From the IMG/VR virus record IMGVR_UViG_3300028840_001395, positions 186,001 to 250,000 of that record: a stretch of DNA of 64,000 nt, one strand, 5' to 3'. The notes under the pieces were generated by a model. That model had not been told where the DNA came from. It saw only the letters and a program-made list of their open reading frames with translations, and ran no database searches. Source of the stretch: a virus. The number at the start of each line of letters is the position of its first letter. Within the stretch, counting starts at the first letter, position 1. Below are positions 50,887 through 57,198 of the stretch, in pieces. The translations under genes and the position numbers were made by a program.

Positions 50887-51119
50887 TGGCACTCGTAGAA
50901 CCCCGCATCATCAAGCTCACAGAGGACGTGCCCGATGCCTTTCGGGGCGAGATCATCCCCATCGACACGGTGGGCGAGATTCTGGTTCGGGAGTGGGTGG
51001 CTGGTCGGCAGGTCTGGTTCGTGGAGTTCGTGGTGGTCACTTCGGTAGGCAGCGAGGTCACGATGCACGCGGACGTGTTCCCCGATCAGGCTGTCTTGTT
51101 CGACCCAGGGGATGATTAG
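50886..51119 (+). CDS. Hypothetical beta-rich protein, 77 aa
   Basis: Not recognised. Its 3' end overlaps the convergent gene at 51116-51274 by 4 nt. Confidence 0.55.
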   Translation: MALVEPRIIKLTEDVPDAFRGEIIPIDTVGEILVREWVAGRQVWFVEFVVVTSVGSEVTMHADVFPDQAVLFDPGDD

Positions 51120-51274
51120 AGGGTGAAGTCGATCACGGCGATGCCCCGCTCCGGCTCCTCGTCCTCCAGCGCCTCCGGCGGCGGCTCGGGAAGCGGGAGC
51201 TGCAGGGTGGGCTGATTCTCCGCCGGGCGATCCTCCCGGCGGAGCTTGTCCAGTCGGTCTTTCCACCAGGTCAT
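51116..51274 (-). CDS. Small proline-rich acidic protein, 52 aa
   Basis: Basic start (WWKDRLDKLRRED) and Pro/Glu-rich tail. GAGGTGCTCG precedes the ATG at 51274. The only gene served by the minus-strand promoter at 51293-51325. Confidence 0.55.
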   Translation of the reverse strand: MTWWKDRLDKLRREDRPAENQPTLQLPLPEPPPEALEDEEPERGIAVIDFTL

Positions 51275-51292
51275 CGAGCACCTCCTCTCATC

Positions 51293-51325
51293 TAGACTAC
51301 TCTGTCGAACCCCGAAGTAAGACGG
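51293..51325 (-). promoter_or_regulatory. Phage-type promoter, left half of a compact divergent pair
   Basis: Minus-strand GTCTTACT, spacer ending GACAGAG, TAGTCTAGA. The -35 elements of this and the next promoter touch, with no spacer between them. Confidence 0.83.
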
Positions 51326-51359
51326 GGGCTTACTCGCGTGCGGAATGGAGTAGTCTGGG
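51324..51359 (+). promoter_or_regulatory. Phage-type promoter, right half of a compact divergent pair
   Basis: GGGGGCTTACT, 16-nt spacer ending TGGAG, TAGTCTGGG, 15 nt before the 51374 start. Confidence 0.83.
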
Positions 51360-51373
51360 TGTGGAGGTGCCAC

Positions 51374-52240
51374 ATGCCCAAGTATGGCAACATCCCGACC
51401 CGGCTCAAGGTGTTCCTGCGGGCGGCTATCCAGTTCAAGCGGCCCCACGGGGACGCAGTGCAGTGCTGTCCGGCCTTCGTGACCGACCTGGACAGGCCCA
51501 AGACCCACGACACCGCCCGCCGATGGGCGGGTCGTGCCCAGTACAACCCCTCCTACGCGGTGGTCTACCCGAACACCAAGGTCGAGGGATTGGGGCAGGA
51601 CAACAAGCCCATCCCCAGCGTCACGTTGGTCGGTACGGACGCCCGGCAAGAGGGTGGCTTCGCCTTCAAGGTGGTGACCCCGGAGGGCTGGCTCGTGGAC
51701 CTCCGCAAGGAGGAGTTCTACGAGGTGCTGTTCAAGAAGGGCATCCCCAAGTCCGGCAAGATGGTGGGGCCGTTCCAGTGGGTCGTCAACGGCAGCCAGA
51801 TGCGGCTCACGCTGGTCGGGTCGAGGCTCTACAAGGAGATCGAGGAACTGTCCAAGATCCGCAAGAAGCCTCGGAAGGGCAAGCTCGGGATTCGTGACCT
51901 CGAAGTCGGGGGAGTCTACACGAGCCAGGGTGGCAACAACTACGGATGCGATGCCGTCTTCCTGGGCCGTGCCCGCTTCGACGGCAAGCTCAAGTGCGCC
52001 TGGGTCTACGTCGCCGGGCACTACAGCTCGGTAGCCGGGTATCAGACGGCCTACCAGCGGGCGCTCAAGGAGGGGTGGAATCGGCCCGTTGTGGTCCTGA
52101 CCAGCGGTTGCTCCTACACGGAGTGCGTTGGTAAGGTGGATCTGAAGCCGAACCCGCGTGAGTCTCCGATGACGGAGCACGTCGAGTTCCAGGACGGCTA
52201 CGGGACGAAGCTGTATCGCCCCCGAGTGACGGAGTGGTAG
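51374..52240 (+). CDS. Hypothetical protein, 288 aa
   Basis: Not recognised. Mixed alpha/beta with a basic linker at about 165-185 (KIRKKPRKGK) that may join two domains. ATG at 51374 after GGAGGTG. First gene of an operon that contains the NADAR protein. Confidence 0.65.
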   Translation: MPKYGNIPTRLKVFLRAAIQFKRPHGDAVQCCPAFVTDLDRPKTHDTARRWAGRAQYNPSYAVVYPNTKVEGLGQDNKPIPSVTLVGTDARQEGGFAFKVVTPEGWLVDLRKEEFYEVLFKKGIPKSGKMVGPFQWVVNGSQMRLTLVGSRLYKEIEELSKIRKKPRKGKLGIRDLEVGGVYTSQGGNNYGCDAVFLGRARFDGKLKCAWVYVAGHYSSVAGYQTAYQRALKEGWNRPVVVLTSGCSYTECVGKVDLKPNPRESPMTEHVEFQDGYGTKLYRPRVTEW

Positions 52241-52242
52241 AG

Positions 52243-52713
52243 ATGGACATCAAATCCAAGGGCAAGTACCCGTCGAACGCACTGTCGAACTTCGCCCCGC
52301 ATCCGTTCTACCTGGACGGCATCCTGTGCAACTCGATGGAGGGGTTCCTCCAGTCGCTCAAGTTCGACAAGCCGCACATCCAGGCTGAAGTCTGCAAGCT
52401 GACGGGTCTGGCGGCGAAGAAGCGTGGGTCGAAGCGCACCAAGACCTGGCAGAAGGTACAGAGGCTCTGGTGGCAGGGACAGATCTACGACCGGCACGGA
52501 GAGAGCTACCAGCGGCTGCTCGACCGGGCCTACGCTGCTTTGGCCAAGAACGAGAAGTTCAAGAAGGCCCTCCTCGCCACGGGTGACGCCGTGCTGACCC
52601 ACAGCATCGGGCACTCCAACGCCCGTCAGACTATCCTGACCGAGCGGGAGTTCGTCCGGCGGCTCATGGCAATGCGGAAGGTTCTCCAGTGGAAGGAGGA
52701 GGCCGAGGGATGA
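52243..52713 (+). CDS. NADAR-family protein (YbiA-like N-glycosidase fold), 156 aa
   Basis: LSNFAPHPFYLDGI at about residue 14, SMEGFLQSLKF at about 31-41 and LLATGDAVLTHSIG near 120 follow the NADAR pattern (SNF, E-rich helix, L-x-TG). Known family members remove ADP-ribose from nucleobases or hydrolyse N-glycosidic bonds of riboflavin intermediates. In a phage with a WGR-PARP, reversal of ADP-ribosylation is an attractive but unproven role. Starts 2 nt after the preceding stop. Confidence 0.78.
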   Translation: MDIKSKGKYPSNALSNFAPHPFYLDGILCNSMEGFLQSLKFDKPHIQAEVCKLTGLAAKKRGSKRTKTWQKVQRLWWQGQIYDRHGESYQRLLDRAYAALAKNEKFKKALLATGDAVLTHSIGHSNARQTILTEREFVRRLMAMRKVLQWKEEAEG

Positions 52714-53003
52714 AGCCCGCACGCATCAAGTTCCTGACCGCCGAGGAGGGTGGCCGGAAGGCTCCCCCACAACACGACAGGCCCTTCAACTACCGGACTC
52801 ACGCGGGGCCGACAACCGACCACAACGACGCCTCGTGGACGCTCGTAGTCGAGTTCGAGAAGAATCCAGGGGCCGGGCAGTGGGAGGACTGCACGGTCAA
52901 CTACCTGGCCTACAACCATCCCAAGTGCCCGCCGCTGACGCCGGGCACCGAGCTTTTCTTGTTCGAGGGCTACAGGATCGTGGCGCTCGTCAAGGTGGCC
53001 TGA
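52710..53003 (+). CDS. Hypothetical protein, 97 aa
   Basis: Not recognised; beta-rich C-terminal half. Overlaps both neighbours. Confidence 0.55.
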   Translation: MKPARIKFLTAEEGGRKAPPQHDRPFNYRTHAGPTTDHNDASWTLVVEFEKNPGAGQWEDCTVNYLAYNHPKCPPLTPGTELFLFEGYRIVALVKVA

Positions 53004-53485
53004 TGCGCCAGAAGCTCATCTTCCTCGACATCGACGGGGTGCTGAACAACTCCGGCTGGTGGGAGAAGCTCTACGCCGATCAGTCACAGAGTCCCTATCT
53101 GTTCGACCCCCAGAACGTCACGTCCCTCAACATGATCCTCGACCAGACCGGAGCGAACATCGTGATCTCGTCGGCCTGGCGGCACGGCAAGAAGCTCAAC
53201 TGGCTCAAGAAACACCTGCGGAAGCAAGGCGTCCGAGGTCACGTCCTCGGTGTCACACCCGATGGCTGGAACATCAAGAGCTTCCCCGAAAACTGGGTTC
53301 GGGGTCACGAGATCGAACTCTGGCTCAAGAGGCATACGGACGGGAAGGCCGTGTTCGTCATTCTGGATGACGACGATGACATGGGGCCGCTGATGGACCG
53401 GCTCGTCCAGACGGATATGAAGTACGGGCTGACGCCGGAACTGGCGGCGAAAGCGACCCGGATGCTCAAGGGGGTGACCTGGTGA
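53003..53485 (+). CDS. HAD-like phosphatase of the RNA-repair-associated type, 160 aa
   Basis: LIFLDIDGVLN (motif I) at the N-terminus, VISSAWR (motif II) and FVILDDDDDM with a later VQTD and GLT. This is the pattern of the HAD domain described in Swiss Army Knife RNA repair proteins, thought to process RNA ends. ATG at 53003 overlaps the upstream stop (TGATG). Confidence 0.72.
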   Translation: MRQKLIFLDIDGVLNNSGWWEKLYADQSQSPYLFDPQNVTSLNMILDQTGANIVISSAWRHGKKLNWLKKHLRKQGVRGHVLGVTPDGWNIKSFPENWVRGHEIELWLKRHTDGKAVFVILDDDDDMGPLMDRLVQTDMKYGLTPELAAKATRMLKGVTW

Positions 53486-53922
53486 GCGAACCCACGACCT
53501 CGGAAGAGATGCGGGTCAAGCTGGTCGAGCTATATCAGGCGATGTACAGCTTGACGGAGCCGGAGTGTGCCTGCGAGTGCAAGATTCCCCGCTCCTGCTG
53601 CTCTCCCGAGTACTGCGAGATGACCATCTCCCATGCGAAGGAGAGGTGGGGTGTCGAGTTGGTGAGGACGGCCCACGCCCGGCTGCCCTTGATGGGGGAC
53701 AAGGGTTGCGTGGCTGCCCCGCACTTGCGACCGATGTGTACCTTGCACACTTGCACGATCAACTCCCTCGGTTTCAAGCCCAACGACCCCGAGTGGAACG
53801 ACAAGTACTTCGACCTGCGGGGTCAGATCGATGCCCTGGAGTACAATCTGACGTGCGAACTGGAGCGCGTCAAGTCCGAAGATTCTGGGCCTCGTCCGGA
53901 TACTTCTTCAGCAGCGCCCTGA
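53482..53922 (+). CDS. Cysteine-rich protein, 146 aa
   Basis: About ten cysteines, most in the first half (CACECKIPRSCCSPEYC), suggest metal clusters. Function unknown. GTG start. Its last 53 nt are antisense to the end of the convergent gene at 53870-54340. Confidence 0.6.
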   Translation: MSEPTTSEEMRVKLVELYQAMYSLTEPECACECKIPRSCCSPEYCEMTISHAKERWGVELVRTAHARLPLMGDKGCVAAPHLRPMCTLHTCTINSLGFKPNDPEWNDKYFDLRGQIDALEYNLTCELERVKSEDSGPRPDTSSAAP

Positions 53923-54340
53923 GCTGTTCCCGCTCCCGCCGCTCCCGCTGCTCCGCCAGTCGCTTCGCCACCCGCTGACGCTCCCGCTCTTCCCGCTCCT
54001 TCTTCTCCTTGGCTTCGGCACGGGCCTTGGTCTCCCACTCGTCGCTCCACAGATCCTCGATGTCGAAGGTCTCGGTGTAGTAGTCATAGTCACCGCAGCG
54101 CCCGTACTCCTTCCACTCGATGGTGATCCAGCCATCCTCGTCGTGGAAGTCGAGGCTGCCGTCCTCATCATCGTCGGCCAGGTTCGAGATGTTGATGTAG
54201 CCGTGGTCGTAGTCCGGGTCGAACTCGCTCCGCAGGTCCACGTAGTCCTGGATCATGTCGGTCAGTTCCCAGGTCGCCTCGTCCTTCTCGCGGGACTCCT
54301 TGAGGGCCTGGAGCACTTCCTGCTTGGTTGCGATAGCCAT
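53870..54340 (-). CDS. Acidic protein with charged coiled-coil tail, 156 aa
   Basis: Acidic N-terminal domain (many Asp/Tyr) and an Arg/Glu-rich helix from about residue 105. Function unknown. ATG at 54340 overlaps the upstream stop (TGATG). Confidence 0.6.
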   Translation of the reverse strand: MAIATKQEVLQALKESREKDEATWELTDMIQDYVDLRSEFDPDYDHGYINISNLADDDEDGSLDFHDEDGWITIEWKEYGRCGDYDYYTETFDIEDLWSDEWETKARAEAKEKKEREERERQRVAKRLAEQRERREREQLRALLKKYPDEAQNLRT

Positions 54341-54570
54341 CACTTCACCCCCGCCTTCTGCATGTTGCCCTCGGAGGTGATCACGAGCATCTTCTTCGGA
54401 ATCAAGGCCTCGAACACCCCGCGCTTGCTTTTGAAGCTCAGGCAGTGGGAGGCCCGTTCCTCGGTGATCGGCTGGCCCCCCTTGTCCTTCTCGCAGTAGC
54501 AGAGGGAGCCTTCCTTCCACCAGCACTTCCAGCAGCACACCGGGAGGCCCTTGTAGGTCGAGATAGCCAT
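54340..54570 (-). CDS. Small cysteine-containing protein, 76 aa
   Basis: CCWKCWWKEG and CYC at the N-terminus, possible metal site. TGATG overlaps on both sides. Function unknown. Confidence 0.55.
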   Translation of the reverse strand: MAISTYKGLPVCCWKCWWKEGSLCYCEKDKGGQPITEERASHCLSFKSKRGVFEALIPKKMLVITSEGNMQKAGVK

Positions 54571-55256
54571 CACGCCACCTCCGACTTCAGCTTCGTCTCG
54601 GCCTCGCGGAGCGCGACCTCCGCAGCCTTGACCTCGGCCTCGGCCCGCTCCAGGGCGGACTCGCACCGCTGGAGGTTGTCCTGCTCCCGCTTGACGGCGG
54701 ACTCCTTGTACTGCAGCGTGCTCTTGGCGTTCAACGCCCGGCGGCGAGCGGTCATCAACTCGTTCTTGGCCTTGGTCAGCCGGGCTGCCTCCTCGAAGGC
54801 AGCCCCCACCTTGGTCGCGGACACGTCCCCGGCGTCGAACCAGAGCTTGATGGCGGACAGCACCATGTCCTTGCTCGGGCCACCGTAGTAGAAGGCGTAC
54901 TCCGCGATCAGCTTCGGGTCGGGCTTGTTGTCCTCGCGGCACTTGCTCTCCATCTGCTTGTAGGTGCGGCCCCGCAGGTAGCCGTAGGCCAGCAGCCGGT
55001 GGCGGCGCTGACGGCCTCCCTGCTGCCCGTGGTCGCGCCAGACGCTCTCCTGCTTCCACAGCTCGTTGAGCTTCCGCTTGTGGTTGCCCTTGTCCTTGAA
55101 GCCCTTGTCACCCCGCTCCCACAGGTCGTGGTACTGCTGCTTGGCCTTGGCGGAGCCACGGCGGGCCAGGGTGGTCACAGCGGCACTGTACTTGATCTGG
55201 GCCTTGAGGCGGGCCACCCAGTTCCAGTATGCGGTCTTGTCGGTCTTGGTATCCAT
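54570..55256 (-). CDS. Hypothetical basic protein with C-terminal coiled coil, 228 aa
   Basis: Residues 1-150 basic with Trp/Tyr; residues 155-228 a long Glu/Lys/Ala coiled coil. Function unknown. It is the first gene behind a host-type promoter (55386-55414), so it may be expressed before the phage promoters act. GGAGGAACGTGAG precedes the ATG. Confidence 0.65.
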   Translation of the reverse strand: MDTKTDKTAYWNWVARLKAQIKYSAAVTTLARRGSAKAKQQYHDLWERGDKGFKDKGNHKRKLNELWKQESVWRDHGQQGGRQRRHRLLAYGYLRGRTYKQMESKCREDNKPDPKLIAEYAFYYGGPSKDMVLSAIKLWFDAGDVSATKVGAAFEEAARLTKAKNELMTARRRALNAKSTLQYKESAVKREQDNLQRCESALERAEAEVKAAEVALREAETKLKSEVA

Positions 55257-55280
55257 CTCACGTTCCTCCTGAAACACGAA

Positions 55281-55315
55281 TAGCGTTAGTCCTTCGAGGG
55301 AACCAACGCTACTAG
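55281..55315 (-). promoter_or_regulatory. 5'-leader stem-loop TAGCGTT...AACGCTA
   Basis: Perfect 7-bp arms with extra inner pairing (TCC-TTCG-AGGGA-like core) in the leader of the 54570-55256 gene, 10-15 nt before its ribosome site. Could control translation or transcript stability. Confidence 0.45.
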
Positions 55316-55385
55316 GAGGACCGCGAGCCTATGGCGGGTGTCGGCCCTACGTGAAGCTGGTGTAGTAGTTCTTCATCACGCCCCC

Positions 55386-55414
55386 ATAGTAGGGGCCTTC
55401 TGGCCCCGTGTCAA
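55386..55414 (-). promoter_or_regulatory. Host sigma70-type promoter with inverted repeat in the spacer
   Basis: TTGACA (55409-55414), 17-nt spacer, TACTAT (55386-55391), reading toward 54570-55256. The spacer contains GGGGCC-AGAA-GGCCCC, a perfect 6-bp inverted repeat that could be an operator. It is the best host-type promoter seen in the window. Confidence 0.7.
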
Positions 55415-55929
55415 GATCCTTCTCCGCCTTCCATGACCGCCAGCATCGACCGGAACGTCGCCCCATCGTCCGTGGGGCCAGGAACGAGAACCTCTTTCCA
55501 GTTCGAGCCTATCTGCTTGATGACCCCCAACCGGAACTTGATGATGGCCTTGGCCTCGACCTGGCGGATGCGCTCACGGGTCAGGTTGAACAGCTCACCC
55601 ACCTTCTCCAAGGTGAGGCCATCTGGATTCCTCTCGGCCACGTCGAGGACACAGCTCTCCCCTCCGATGTGCTCTCCCGCTTCGACCTCGGGGAAGTTCG
55701 GCATGATGGAGCCAGCGTGGCTCACGTCGAGGTAGAGGTTGTACTTGCAGGTGACGTAGGGACAGGGCCGAACCCCGTGCCTGCAATGCGCCCGGAGACG
55801 GGGGAGATGACGGGGTGTCCTCGGCCCCTGGAGAGGTTCTTCGTTGTTGACCGGGATGGTCTTCTTGAACTTGCGTTTCGGGTTCATCTCGGGATCGATC
55901 TGAAGTGCTGTGGCTCCTTCTTCCATCAC
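55411..55929 (-). CDS. Sigma-70 region-4-like DNA-binding protein, 172 aa
   Basis: Residues about 105-135 (GLTLEKVGELFNLTRERIRQVEAKAI) are a typical sigma region 4.2 helix-turn-helix, which contacts the -35 box. The part before it (CPYVTCKYNLYLDV; GESCVLDVAER) resembles proteins I associate with myxobacterial and other deltaproteobacterial genomes. Region 2, which reads the -10 box, is absent, so it is a co-regulator or partial sigma rather than a full factor. It follows two tRNA genes behind a TAGTATAG promoter; recognition of the CTTAT element is a testable inference. Confidence 0.75.
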   Translation of the reverse strand: MMEEGATALQIDPEMNPKRKFKKTIPVNNEEPLQGPRTPRHLPRLRAHCRHGVRPCPYVTCKYNLYLDVSHAGSIMPNFPEVEAGEHIGGESCVLDVAERNPDGLTLEKVGELFNLTRERIRQVEAKAIIKFRLGVIKQIGSNWKEVLVPGPTDDGATFRSMLAVMEGGEGS

Positions 55930-55942
55930 TTCCTCACGTTCA

Positions 55943-56033
55943 TGGTCGCTCCGACAGGAATCGAACCTGCGATGCGGGTGTCACCCCGAGCGGATTTAGA
56001 GTCCGCCTCCTTCGACCACTCGGACACGGAGCG
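55943..56033 (-). tRNA. tRNA with anticodon CUA (decodes UAG), Ser-like
   Basis: Acceptor CGCTCCG pairs with CGGAGCG, then A and an encoded CCA. D-arm TCCGAGTGGTCGAAGGA is of the tRNA-Ser kind. Anticodon stem GCGGA/TCCGC encloses CTCTAAA, giving anticodon CUA at 55997-55999. A long variable arm (GGGTGACACCC) and T-arm GCAGG-TTCGATT-CCTGT complete an 88-nt class II cloverleaf. This would read amber codons, probably as serine; charging identity is inferred. Confidence 0.88.
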
Positions 56034-56043
56034 ATTGAAGTGT

Positions 56044-56258
56044 GGCGCGTGACAGGAGTCGAACCTGCATAACCCTCCCCACAAGGGGGAAGGCAAAGAA
56101 GAGGCCAGGCCTGGTCAAGAGAGGGGCCTGCGACATCCACGCCGAGCGGGCCTAGCAGGCCCGTGTCCCGACTCATCCCATCTGCATGGCGATCCACCAT
56201 GCGTGCCCTTCTTCTCCCCCGGTTAAAGCGGGGGGCCTCACCGTTGGGCTACACGCGC
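56044..56258 (-). tRNA. Interrupted tRNA-like gene, Gln-like, apparent anticodon UUA
   Basis: The 5' part (from 56258) has acceptor GCGCGTG, a D-arm GCCC-AACGGTGA-GGC and anticodon arm CCCCG-CTTTAAC-CGGGG (anticodon UUA, would read UAA). The 3' part has T-arm GCAGG-TTCGACT-CCTGT and CACGCGC, which pairs with the 5' acceptor over 7 bp. About 140 nt lie between, containing hairpins such as GCATGG/CCATGC and CGGGCCT/AGGCCCG. It starts 3-4 nt after the expected start site of the promoter at 56268-56300. It may be an intron-bearing tRNA, a tRNA with a giant variable arm, or a tRNA-like regulatory RNA. Confidence 0.55.
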
Positions 56259-56267
56259 ACTGTCCTC

Positions 56268-56300
56268 TATACTACTCTCTAAGGCGGGAGGATAAGCCCA
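56268..56300 (-). promoter_or_regulatory. Phage-type promoter, TAGTATAG variant, for the tRNA genes
   Basis: Minus-strand GGGCTTATC, 16-nt spacer ending GAGAG, TAGTATAG. It overlaps the end of the 2H phosphoesterase gene, whose last codons encode the -35 element and whose TAG lies in the spacer. Confidence 0.85.
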
Positions 56301-56779
56301 GGAGCATCGAAGTGGGCCATCCCCCCATCCCACCAGCCTACCCGAGCCTTGAACGCAGGATAGCCCTTTCTTATGTCCATGTCACCCGATTTCTTGCGGA
56401 TCAGGTCATTCGCGTAGGCCGGAACCACCCCCGTGGCCGTCGAGACTGTGACGTGGGGAGTCCGGCCCGCTACAGTCCGGAACTTCGTGGGAGGTTTCAC
56501 AATGAGCACCTGGGCCTTCTCATCCGAGACCTCCCCGACCACCTTGACCGCGACCGACTTGCCCCACGGGAGACTGTGGGGCCTTGTCTCTTCGCCGTCC
56601 TTGAAGTGCCAGATGGTCATGTGGTGAGCGAGTCTGACAGGGAAGCTCGGGGGAAAGGCCCGAAGGAGTCGTTGGCGGTCTTGGGAGGCGATGAACAGGG
56701 CGATGTAGATCACGCCATCGTCGGGGTGTCCAGCAACACGTCGCAGCCACCTGGCCGCGACTCGGTTGGCTGCTATCAC
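56279..56779 (-). CDS. 2H phosphoesterase-like protein, 166 aa
   Basis: Two H-x-T motifs, H53-M-T55 in HHMTIWHF and H109-V-T111 in PHVTVSTATG, about 55 residues apart and each followed by a hydrophobic strand, define the 2H superfamily. Members open cyclic phosphates or 2'-5' bonds in RNA; the anti-CBASS phage protein Acb1 is one example. Position directly upstream of tRNA genes would also fit tRNA repair. Substrate unknown. ATGA overlap with the response-regulator gene upstream. Confidence 0.72.
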   Translation of the reverse strand: MIAANRVAARWLRRVAGHPDDGVIYIALFIASQDRQRLLRAFPPSFPVRLAHHMTIWHFKDGEETRPHSLPWGKSVAVKVVGEVSDEKAQVLIVKPPTKFRTVAGRTPHVTVSTATGVVPAYANDLIRKKSGDMDIRKGYPAFKARVGWWDGGMAHFDAPGLILPP

Positions 56780-57198
56780 GTAGTACCCGGCGGAGTGGGG
56801 ATCACCGAGGTTTCAAGCCAGTATCTCTTGACATCCTTCAGAAGGTTCTCCAGGTCACCATAGTTGATCGGCTTGACCACGTAGGAGTTCGCCCCATCGT
56901 AGAAAGACTGGAAGATGTCCGCCTCCAGCTTCGAGGTCGTCATCACGATCACCGGGATGTGGCGCAAGCTCGGATCATTCCGGATTTCCCGGAGGGCTTC
57001 CTGGCCGTCCATCAAGGGCATCTGCAAGTCGAGCATGACCACATCGGGTAACTTGCCCGACCGGAGACGCTCCAAGAGCTTCTGACCGTTCTCGACCCGC
57101 TCGACTTGAAGCGAGCAGTCGCAGTCCTTCATCGCTTCCTGAATGAGAACCCAGTCCTCACGATCATCTTCGGCAAAAAGAACCAGCGGGTCACTCAT
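56776..57198 (-). CDS. Single-domain response regulator (CheY/Rcp1-like), 140 aa
   Basis: Complete receiver domain: acidic pair EDD at 10-12, phosphoacceptor D57 in VMLDLQMP, T87 and K109 in VVKPI. No output domain. It overlaps the histidine kinase gene by 8 nt, as in many kinase-Rcp1 pairs. It would take phosphate from the kinase and act by protein contact. Confidence 0.9.
   Translation of the reverse strand: MSDPLVLFAEDDREDWVLIQEAMKDCDCSLQVERVENGQKLLERLRSGKLPDVVMLDLQMPLMDGQEALREIRNDPSLRHIPVIVMTTSKLEADIFQSFYDGANSYVVKPINYGDLENLLKDVKRYWLETSVIPTPPGTT

Noticed and set aside
56044-56258. tmRNA
   Set aside because: A regular D-arm and anticodon arm are present, there is no tag-peptide frame with an Ala-Ala end, and the length is shorter than usual tmRNA.
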